In this document: in pieces, positions 26,294 to 32,573 of the stretch
Numbering within the stretch: the stretch's first letter is position 1
Layout: every line of letters begins with the position of its first letter
Position numbers and translations under genes: made by a program
Assembly: GCA_021323695.1 (NCBI GenBank)
Contig: JAJPKN010000015.1
Span: forward strand, 1 to 33,903
Origin: Actinomycetota bacterium
GTDB taxonomy: Bacteria; Actinomycetota; Acidimicrobiia; Acidimicrobiales; Palsa-688
Reading direction: 5' to 3'
Length of the DNA stretch: 33,903 nucleotides
Notes under the pieces: model-generated
What the model was told of the DNA's origin: nothing
The model's input: only the letters and a program-made list of their open reading frames with translations
Database searches by the model: none

Positions 26294-26608
26294 ATGCACG
26301 TTGCCGACCGCCGGCTTCAAGACCTGCTCCAGCAAGCTCGAAAGGCCTTGGAACAGGGCCATGCCAAGCGGGCGGTGATAGAGCTTTGGCGGGCAGCCAG
26401 CGTCGCGCTCTACGACCGCGACGAGGCCGGCCTCGAAGCCATCGTCCTGCTCACCAGCGCCGCACAGGACGGTGCCAGCGCCCGCGTCCGCCACGAAGCA
26501 GTGCAGCTGTCTGCCTATTGCCAGAACTGTCTCGCCGACCTCCGCACGGGAAGGCTCCGGCGCCGGGCACTGGCTGACCTCTTCAGCCTGGACCGCGACC
26601 GGCGGTGA
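26294..26608 (+). CDS. Small helical protein, unknown function
   Basis: The 104-residue product is predicted to be almost entirely alpha-helical (LQDLLQQARKALEQGHAKRAVIELWRAASVAL, then a second helix pair with a Cys-x2-Cys around YCQNCLADL). The helix-turn-helix spacing of hydrophobic residues recalls one or two TPR-like repeats, but no family is recognised. ATG at 26294 has GGAGGG six bases upstream and a TAGGCT box 18 bases before it, so expression is plausible. Its last 26 bases overlap the convergent phosphatidyltransferase gene. Confidence 0.65.
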   Translation: MHVADRRLQDLLQQARKALEQGHAKRAVIELWRAASVALYDRDEAGLEAIVLLTSAAQDGASARVRHEAVQLSAYCQNCLADLRTGRLRRRALADLFSLDRDRR

Positions 26609-27302
26609 GCCTCTCGCTGGCTTTGGCCCGCGCCGCCAGGGCCGCCCGGGCCAGTGGCAGGTAGAAGGCTACCGAGGCCCAGCTGAGGGCCAGGCCGGCC
26701 ACTCCCGTGGCCCAGGCCAGCACCAATGCGGCGTGGTGCCAGGAGACCGTGGAGTGCCCGGCCAGGAACAGTGGTAAGGCGCACATGAGGCCGAACGTGC
26801 CGGCCTTGCCCACCAAGGTCACATCGACCCGCCGGGCACCAGCCAAGGCCAAGCCCACGGCTGCCCCAGCCACGAGCGCCTCCCGTGCGATAGCCGCCCA
26901 GGCAATGGCTGGTGGCACCGCGCCGACCACCAGGATGCCGATGACGGCCGTGGCCAACAGGGCGCGGTCGGCGGTTGGGTCCAGCACCTTTCCCAGCCTG
27001 GTCACCTGCCCCAGGCGCCGGGCCAGCTGCCCGTCCAACCAGTCGGTGAAGCCCAGGGCAGCCAGGAGCACGGAGGCCGCGAACCAGTCCCGATGGCCCG
27101 GCTGTGCCAGCAGCCACACGAAGTAAGGGAGCAGGGCCAGGCGAGGCAGCGTAACCAGGTTCGGCAAGGACACGACCCGCTCCTCCCCCCGCCGGCGGCG
27201 CCGGCCAGGCATGGAGGCGCCCGGCCCCGGCCCGGCCGCCTCGCTGGGAGCACCGGCCGCCTCGCTGGGAGCACCAGCCGCCTCGCGGCGAGCCCGGGTC
27301 AC
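26583..27302 (-). CDS. CDP-alcohol phosphatidyltransferase family protein
   Basis: This inner-membrane enzyme type transfers a phosphatidyl group from CDP-diacylglycerol to an alcohol such as glycerol-3-phosphate or inositol. The signature is complete: D87-x2-D90-G-x2-A-R95-x8-G104-x3-D108-x3-D112, followed by several hydrophobic helices. The first 40 residues are an Ala/Gly/Pro repeat, partly encoded by 21-bp DNA repeats; an ATG at 27212 is an alternative start. GTG at 27302 overlaps the TGA of the preceding gene (GTGA). Its operon with DUF711 and HxlR genes is unlike the normal housekeeping context of pgsA, so the acceptor alcohol may differ. Confidence 0.85.
   Translation of the reverse strand: MTRARREAAGAPSEAAGAPSEAAGPGPGASMPGRRRRRGEERVVSLPNLVTLPRLALLPYFVWLLAQPGHRDWFAASVLLAALGFTDWLDGQLARRLGQVTRLGKVLDPTADRALLATAVIGILVVGAVPPAIAWAAIAREALVAGAAVGLALAGARRVDVTLVGKAGTFGLMCALPLFLAGHSTVSWHHAALVLAWATGVAGLALSWASVAFYLPLARAALAARAKASERLTAGRGPG
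27235..27286 (-). repeat. 21-bp tandem repeat at the 5' end of the phosphatidyltransferase gene
   Basis: Two 21-bp units (27235-27255, 27256-27276) differing at one base and a ten-base partial third encode an Ala-Ala-Gly-Ala-Pro-Ser-Glu repeat. It lies before the conserved domain, so copy number could vary without harming the enzyme. Confidence 0.75.
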
Positions 27303-28189
27303 GGCCAGCGCCCAGGGGGGTCAGTACGCCAGACGCCGGCACCGGCTTGGACCTGCACCAGGCCCGAGCCCGGGTCGAACCTCAGGTTCACGTTGGGCAT
27401 TTGCTGGCCAAAGGGGAAACGAGGGTACTCGGTCCGGCCAGCCGGGCAGCGCACCCCGTCCCCGTAAGCCATGGCTCCCACGTGCCAGGGAGCGACGTCC
27501 CGCCAAGTGGCAGCACCCGAGTACACCTCGAAGAACATCAGCCCGCCCGGGTCGATGCTGGCCGGCGACCCAGGGGACCGCCGGGGGAAACGTAGCCCGC
27601 CTATGAGCTCACCCTGCCCGTCGGGCCGGGTGGCGATGGACAGCTCGAACCAGTCCATCGCCCGGCCGTTGGCTACGTCGGGCCCGGACCGGGCCAGGGA
27701 CACCCGGTACCTGCCGGCACCCCAGGGGTAGGGCCGACGGACGCCTATGAACCTGCCCTCGTGCGTCCCCATCTCGCGGAACCCCCCCGGCACCAGCCGG
27801 GTGTCAGCCGCGTCGAACGACCACCACGTCGAAAAGATCAGGCCCTTGCCTATGCCACGGCCCAGCCCCGGGTGGGCTACGTCCGTTTGCAGGCCCAGGT
27901 AGAAGCCCGACCCGTCTATCGAACCGTTGAACAGGGCGAGGTACTCCCCGACCGAGCTGCCCGGGTCCCGGGTAACCTCCACGTCCCAGTCCAGCCGGGC
28001 GTGCGCCGAGGTGAAGCCCCAGTGGGCATAGGCACCGTGGCAGGGCAGCCTCACCGCCTCGTCCAAGGCCGCCTCGCCCAAGGCCGCCTCGTCCAAGGCC
28101 GTCTCGTCCACGCCGGGGCGCCGTGACCGCCTGCCAAAGACCACGGCTGGTTCTAGCACATCAGCCCCGTTGCCGCGGCGGCGGCCCAC
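27299..28189 (-). CDS. Uncharacterised beta-rich protein, weakly DUF3472-like
   Basis: The 296-residue protein begins with an Arg-rich stretch and acidic repeats from 15-bp DNA units. A mainly beta-strand body follows, with CHGAYAHWGFTSAHARLDWDVEV, GSGFYLGLQTD, GKGLIFSTWWSFD, GTHEGRFIGVRRPYPWGAGRYRVSL and AMDWFELSIATR. The order GxYxGxQ, then FSxWxS, then YPWxxGxxYR recalls DUF3472 proteins (carbohydrate-binding-like beta sandwiches), but similarity is by eye only. No signal peptide is visible. The GTG start lies three bases after the DUF711 stop, in the same frame, and its stop overlaps the phosphatidyltransferase start. Function is unknown; the tight packing argues for a shared pathway. Confidence 0.7.
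   Translation of the reverse strand: MGRRRGNGADVLEPAVVFGRRSRRPGVDETALDEAALGEAALDEAVRLPCHGAYAHWGFTSAHARLDWDVEVTRDPGSSVGEYLALFNGSIDGSGFYLGLQTDVAHPGLGRGIGKGLIFSTWWSFDAADTRLVPGGFREMGTHEGRFIGVRRPYPWGAGRYRVSLARSGPDVANGRAMDWFELSIATRPDGQGELIGGLRFPRRSPGSPASIDPGGLMFFEVYSGAATWRDVAPWHVGAMAYGDGVRCPAGRTEYPRFPFGQQMPNVNLRFDPGSGLVQVQAGAGVWRTDPPGRWP
28056..28114 (-). repeat. 15-bp tandem repeat in the DUF3472-like gene
   Basis: Three units of gcctcgtccaaggcc type (28056-28100, one base change in the middle copy) plus a diverged fourth encode a Leu-Asp-Glu-Ala-Ala repeat in the N-terminal region. Confidence 0.8.
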
Positions 28190-28192
28190 TGG

Positions 28193-29353
28193 TCAGGCAA
28201 GGGCCTGGATGACGGTGTTGGTCAGGTACGGCGACGAGAAGTCAGTGCGCTGTCCCGCTTTCCTGCCCGGAGCCGGCAGCAGGCGGGCAGAGAGGGGTTT
28301 GCCCAGGCGGTAGGACATGGTCGCCACGTCGCAGATGAGGCGGGCCATCTGGTCGGTGGTCGCGTCGCCCGGCAGGGGGACGGTGTCCAAGCCGGTCCCG
28401 CACACCGCGGAGTAGGCGAGGAGCTGGTCCGTGCCCACCAGTCCCTCCTCCCAGCGCTGAGCCAGCACGGCGTCCTCCAGGACCGGGAGCATGAGCCCGC
28501 AGTACCCGCAGGTTGGCAGCCCGGTACCCCGAAGGGCGGCTGTCAGCTGGCCCGCCAGGGCCAGGGTGCCAGGAGAGCCCACCCGGCCCAGCCCGGCCAG
28601 CTCCATGGCCGCGGCGATGCTGTCGCTGCCCTGGGGCGCCGGGGACAGGTCGATACCGCCGAAGGCCAGCCCCAGCTCGGCCGCCACCCGCTGGGCCAGG
28701 GCTACAACCGGGGCGCCTCGCTCCACCAATAGCAGGCGGGCCCGGCCAGTCACCTCGGCCAAGGAGGCCCCCCCGGCCAGGGCGGCGGCCACGGTGCTCG
28801 CGCCCTGCAGGGCCACCGTGAGCTGGGCCGGGCCGCGGTGATAGGCAGCAGGGAAAAACGGGGCCCCCGGTGGCATGCAGGCGACAGCGGCAAAGTTGAA
28901 GTTGCCGAGCCCTTGGTCGGTCCCGCGTGCCAGCTCGCCCATGACCTCGGCCGCGGCCCGAGCGGCAGCCACGTCCACACCCCTTTTGGCCGTGGCCACC
29001 TCCACCGTGCAGTTGACGGCCTCGTGCCCGGCGACCATGCCCACTACCAGCCCGGCCCGCTCCCCGGCGACCTCCAAGGGGACAGGCCCCAGGGAGCAGA
29101 ACGCCACGCCCGCCTCGCTCAGGAGCCCGGACAGCTCCTCGGCATAGCTGGCCAGGACGGCAGGGGTGGCGCCGGCCATGTCCTCGAGCACGGGACGGGT
29201 GGACAGGCGCACGGTCTGTACGACATAGCCGGCGCTGGCAAAGGCCTCCTCGGCCTGGTGCAGGTCCTTTGCTGCCCTCTCAATGGCGAGGCGGCCCAGG
29301 GGGTGCGCACCTGGCACCCCGAGGGTGATGGACCGGACGGGCGGCAGCGCCAC
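28193..29353 (-). CDS. DUF711 (UPF0210) family protein
   Basis: The 386-residue protein has the conserved DUF711 features: GHEAVNCTVEVATAKRGVD, the LGNFNFAAVACMPPGAPFFPAAYH block, FGGIDLSPAPQGSDSIAAAM, C282-G-Y-C285-GLMLPVLED, and YSAVCGTGLDTVPLPGD with C318. DUF711 members have a solved fold but no established reaction; the conserved Cys residues suggest catalysis or metal binding. In many genomes the partner is an ACT-domain protein; none is adjacent here. GTG at 29353 lies 18 bases after the HxlR stop, so it is in the same operon. Ribosome site is weak. Confidence 0.9.
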   Translation of the reverse strand: MALPPVRSITLGVPGAHPLGRLAIERAAKDLHQAEEAFASAGYVVQTVRLSTRPVLEDMAGATPAVLASYAEELSGLLSEAGVAFCSLGPVPLEVAGERAGLVVGMVAGHEAVNCTVEVATAKRGVDVAAARAAAEVMGELARGTDQGLGNFNFAAVACMPPGAPFFPAAYHRGPAQLTVALQGASTVAAALAGGASLAEVTGRARLLLVERGAPVVALAQRVAAELGLAFGGIDLSPAPQGSDSIAAAMELAGLGRVGSPGTLALAGQLTAALRGTGLPTCGYCGLMLPVLEDAVLAQRWEEGLVGTDQLLAYSAVCGTGLDTVPLPGDATTDQMARLICDVATMSYRLGKPLSARLLPAPGRKAGQRTDFSSPYLTNTVIQALA

Positions 29354-29371
29354 AGCCAGCCAGGCTAGGGG

Positions 29372-29875
29372 CTACAGCCACTCGACGTCATCGTCAGCCC
29401 GCTCAGTAACCCGAGCGCAGGTCGGGCAGTACCAACGAGCCTCCAGGGGGGTGCCGCAGGAGCGGTGCCGAGGCCCCTCTGCCCTGCCCCCCGAGCTCAG
29501 CGCGCCCCAACGGGTGAGGAGGCGCAGGACGCCTACCAGCTGGTGGCCCACGTCGCTCAGGCGGTACTCGTAACGGCGGGGCCGCAATGAGTAGGGGGTA
29601 GCGATGACCAAGCCGCCGGCCTCCAAGCGCCTCAGGCGGGAACTGAGGACGTTAGGGGCCAGCCCGGGCACGGCTTGGGCCAGTTGCTTGAACCGCCGGG
29701 GGCCGTCCAGCAGGGCGTTGACGACGAGCAGCGTCCAGCGGTCGCCGACCATGGCCACAGCCAGCTCCAGCGCCTCGCTGGCGGCGACCTGGCCCGTGGC
29801 CGGCCGCCCAGGTGGGGTGAGCAGCTCACGGTCGTCGTCCGGTACTTCCCCGGCATCGTGCGCCATGGCCCCCAT
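29372..29875 (-). CDS. HxlR family winged-helix regulator with zinc-binding-like tail
   Basis: HxlR-type proteins are DNA-binding regulators of the MarR/ArsR-like fold, often responding to reactive aldehydes or redox cues. The core is visible in LELAVAMVGDRWTLLVVNALLDGPRRFKQL, then VLSSRLRRLEAGGLV and the wing RPRRYEYRLSDVGHQLVGVL. The C-terminal tail has C140-x9-C150-x2-C153 (with H137 close by), which could bind zinc or serve as a sensor. The ATG at 29875 follows AGGTGG by about six bases. It is first in the operon with DUF711, and a palindrome sits near its promoter, so autoregulation is likely. Confidence 0.88.
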   Translation of the reverse strand: MGAMAHDAGEVPDDDRELLTPPGRPATGQVAASEALELAVAMVGDRWTLLVVNALLDGPRRFKQLAQAVPGLAPNVLSSRLRRLEAGGLVIATPYSLRPRRYEYRLSDVGHQLVGVLRLLTRWGALSSGGRAEGPRHRSCGTPLEARWYCPTCARVTERADDDVEWL

Positions 29876-29924
29876 CTTCGTCCACCTGAGCCCGGGTGCC
29901 GACCTATGACGGAGAAGAGACGCC

Positions 29925-29953
29925 GCTATAGCCGTCTAGCTAGTAACTTCTAA
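29925..29953 (-). promoter_or_regulatory. Promoter of the HxlR-DUF711 operon
   Basis: On the minus strand TTAGAA (29948-29953) and TATAGC (29925-29930) are separated by exactly 17 bp. The predicted start, near 29918, gives a 5' leader of about 45 bases to the hxlR ATG. Confidence 0.5.
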
Positions 29954-29969
29954 GTTGCAACGTACAACT
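29953..29969. promoter_or_regulatory. Palindrome overlapping the operon promoter
   Basis: AGTTG and CAACT are separated by seven bases, overlapping the -35 box of the minus-strand promoter. Further TGCAAC copies at 29974-29979 and 29990-29995 hint at a multi-site operator. HxlR protein is the obvious candidate binder. Confidence 0.5.
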
Positions 29970-30038
29970 GACCTGCAACCCATGCACCTGCAACTGGCAA
30001 CGGTCACCAAGGCTGCAGGCCACGAGCAAGGAGGTCCC

Positions 30039-30965
30039 ATGAGGCCCGTACTGGAAGAGCTCTCGGGGGCGGTGTCCGAGGTCGCAGAGGCATGTTCACC
30101 CTCGGTCGTCAGCGTCGGGCCTGGAGGCAGCGGGTTCGTGCTGGCCGACGGCCTGGTAGCCACCAACGCCCACAACCTGCGAGGAGACCTGGTGGTCACG
30201 TTTGCCACCGGGCGTGCCGAGGCGGCCACCGTGGCCGGGGCCGACGTCGACGGCGACCTGGCGGTCCTGTCAGTGCCAACCGCCGGCGCGCCTGGCCTGG
30301 GTTGGTCCGAGCGCCCGGCCCGGTTGGGGGAGCTGGTGGTCGGACTGTCCAGGCCGCCGGGCGAGGGGCTGCGAGCCGGCTTGGGGACGGTCACCGGCCT
30401 GGACATTGCCTTCCGCGGCCCAGGGGGCAGGTTGGTACGAGGGGCGCTGGAACATAGTGCGCCCCTGGCCCATGGCTCGTCCGGCGGGCCCTTGCTGGAC
30501 GGTGACGGCCGGCTGCTGGGCATCAATACCCACCGCACCGGCACCGGTCCCTACCTGGCCCTGGCTGCGACCGGGCAACTGAGGGCACGCCTAGGAGCGC
30601 TGGCCCAGGGCCACGAGCCTCGCCGGCCACGTCTGGGCGTCGCCCTGGCGCCCGCGCACGTCGCTCGCCGGCTGCGCCAGGCCGTCGGCTTGCCTGAGCG
30701 CGACGGTGCCCTGGTGCACGCAGTCGAGCCAGGGAGCCCGGCCGCCAGGGCCGGGCTCCGGCGGGGTGACCTCATCGTCCGGGTATCGGCCAGCCCCGGG
30801 CCGGGGTCACCCGTGACCTCGGTGGACCAACTGGCGGCGGCCCTGGAAGAAGCCCTGGCCACCTCACCCGGCGGCGTGGTGCTCGGTTTGGTCCGGGGTG
30901 CCGACGAGCTCGAGGTCGCAGTGAGCTTCGCCCCGGCCGGCCCGAGCGAAGAGGCCACCGCCTGA
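30039..30965 (+). CDS. Trypsin-like serine protease with PDZ domain (HtrA/S1C type), no export signal
   Basis: The 308-residue protein has the HtrA triad: H45 in LVATNAH, D73 in DVDGDLAVL, and S148 in HGSSGGPLLD. A PDZ domain follows (about 200-300, with GALVHAVEPGSPAARAGLRRGDLIV). Family members degrade or chaperone misfolded proteins, normally in the periplasm or outside the membrane; here no signal peptide or membrane helix precedes the protease domain, so it appears cytoplasmic. ATG at 30039 is preceded by AAGGAGGT, an excellent ribosome site, whereas upstream starts in frame lack one. It diverges from the HxlR gene and may share its control region. Confidence 0.88.
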   Translation: MRPVLEELSGAVSEVAEACSPSVVSVGPGGSGFVLADGLVATNAHNLRGDLVVTFATGRAEAATVAGADVDGDLAVLSVPTAGAPGLGWSERPARLGELVVGLSRPPGEGLRAGLGTVTGLDIAFRGPGGRLVRGALEHSAPLAHGSSGGPLLDGDGRLLGINTHRTGTGPYLALAATGQLRARLGALAQGHEPRRPRLGVALAPAHVARRLRQAVGLPERDGALVHAVEPGSPAARAGLRRGDLIVRVSASPGPGSPVTSVDQLAAALEEALATSPGGVVLGLVRGADELEVAVSFAPAGPSEEATA

Positions 30966-31184
30966 TGCCGGTTGGCGTGTTGGGCTCCCGGGCCACCGCC
31001 CTGGCCGCCAGCGCTCAGGCGGGCCGGGCACAGGCCCCGCTCCCCAGCGGCTGGCATGGCCCCCCGGGAGCACCCGAACTTCCGGAAGCGCTCTCAAGGC
31101 TCAACCCCCCGGTACCGATGGGGAAGTAGGGAGCGGGCCGGGTACCCGAGCGCTGGCGGGGGCCCCAGAGCATGGGAGGTAGAT

Positions 31185-32519
31185 GTGCCTACGGCTGGTA
31201 GCCAAGCGCCAGGGGCCTCTGCCTCGGCCACCTCGCCCTCCGGCGCCAAGCAGCCGGAGGACCTGGGCAGCGCCCTGCAAGCGTTCCTCACCCAGTTCAA
31301 CGCGGGGGGTGGCACAGGCTTGGGCCCGCAGGGCCGCCTACGCGACCAAGCGAGCAACGGCTCGGCGGGCAGCGGCGCAGCGGCAAGCCCGAGCCTCGCC
31401 CAGTTGCTCCCACCCGGGGCGCGCCCTTGGGCACCACCTCGGCCCACCCAGCCAGGCGGGCCGCCAGCAAGCCAACCCGGCCAGCGAAAGCCGCTCCCCA
31501 GCCGGAGCGCCGCCAGGACGGGGGCTACGGCGGGGCCCCCGAGCACGCCTGGCGGCCAAGCGACCGGTAGCTTGGCCGCCTTGAGCCCACCGGCAACACT
31601 GGCCGGCCCGAGGGCGGCCGCCGGCCTCCCGCCCCGCGACCACCAAAAGCAACCGGCGCCCGGCCAGGAGGTGGACTTGAGGTCACCCCGACCGCAGGGC
31701 CGGCCACAAGCTGGGGAGGGCTCCTCGCCGGCTCCGAGGCACCCGCGCGCTATGCCCGGCCATGGCCCGCTTGCCCGGCCTCAGGCCCCGGTGGCGAGCC
31801 GGCCCCCGGGGACGGGCACCTCCCGTCCCGCTCCCAGCCCGGCTCCCGGCCTGGCCCCGGCTTCGGTGCTCGTCGCCTCCCCGGCCCGTCGATGGCCGCC
31901 CAAGGCGACCGCTGTCGTCGGAGGTGCCCTGGCGGTGGCCGTGGCCCTGGTAACTGCACTGGCCTGGGGAGCCGGGACCAACGGCACGCTGGCCCAGCGC
32001 ACCCAACAGTTGGCATCGGCCAACGACGAGCTTGCCACAGCTCGCCAGCAGTTGGCCCAAGCCCGCCAGTACGCCAGGTACCTGGAGCAGTCCTTGCAGA
32101 GCCTGGGCGCCAGGTACAAGGCGGCGAGCGGGCACCTGGCGGTGGCCGAGAGCGAGCTGCGGGGTACCAACGCCCGCCTGGGGTCGGCGCTCACCGAGGT
32201 CGGGCAGGCAAACAAGCAGCTCACGGCGGCCAAAGGCCAGTTCGCTGCAGCCGAGCAACGCCTCGGGCAAGCCCGAAGGGACCTGTCAGCGTCCAGGTGG
32301 GAGGCGGCCCAGTGCCGCTACGCGGCGGTGCTGGGCCAACGTGACACCCAACTTTTGTCCTTCTTCGTCCAACAAGACAACTTGTTCCTGAGCGCCTTGC
32401 AGGCCCACGACCGGGCGGGGCTGTCGGCCGACCTCAGCCAGATGCGCAACCTTGCGAGCCAGGCCCAAGCCCTAGGGCCTCAGTTCGTGGCCAGCTTCGA
32501 CCGCTGCAGCGGGGCTTGA
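31185..32519 (+). CDS. Proline-rich single-pass membrane protein with extracellular coiled coil
   Basis: The 444-residue protein starts at GTG with GGGAGGT four bases upstream. Residues about 1-238 are very rich in Pro, Ala, Gly, Ser and Arg and lack conserved structure, apart from an amphipathic helix (DLGSALQAFLTQFN). A transmembrane helix follows (about 241-264, AVVGGALAVAVALVTALAW). Residues about 267-385 form a long heptad coiled coil rich in Gln, Ala and Leu. The end has two Cys (in AQCRYAA and FDRCSGA) that could form a disulfide outside. Orientation N-in, C-out is inferred. I do not recognise a family; cell-envelope or division-related roles are possible for this architecture. It follows the protease gene after 219 bp. 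Confidence 0.75.
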   Translation: MPTAGSQAPGASASATSPSGAKQPEDLGSALQAFLTQFNAGGGTGLGPQGRLRDQASNGSAGSGAAASPSLAQLLPPGARPWAPPRPTQPGGPPASQPGQRKPLPSRSAARTGATAGPPSTPGGQATGSLAALSPPATLAGPRAAAGLPPRDHQKQPAPGQEVDLRSPRPQGRPQAGEGSSPAPRHPRAMPGHGPLARPQAPVASRPPGTGTSRPAPSPAPGLAPASVLVASPARRWPPKATAVVGGALAVAVALVTALAWGAGTNGTLAQRTQQLASANDELATARQQLAQARQYARYLEQSLQSLGARYKAASGHLAVAESELRGTNARLGSALTEVGQANKQLTAAKGQFAAAEQRLGQARRDLSASRWEAAQCRYAAVLGQRDTQLLSFFVQQDNLFLSALQAHDRAGLSADLSQMRNLASQAQALGPQFVASFDRCSGA

Positions 32520-32559
32520 GGCTCGGCCAGCGGCCCTCATTGCCGTCGGGGCCGCGGGC

Positions 32560-32565
32560 TAGCCT
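32560..32565 (+). promoter_or_regulatory. -10 box before the glutamate decarboxylase gene
   Basis: TAGCCT in GCTAGCCT, identical to the box before rpsT, ends eight bases before the GTG at 32574. This suggests a nearly leaderless message. Confidence 0.4.
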
Positions 32566-32573
32566 GAGGAGCT

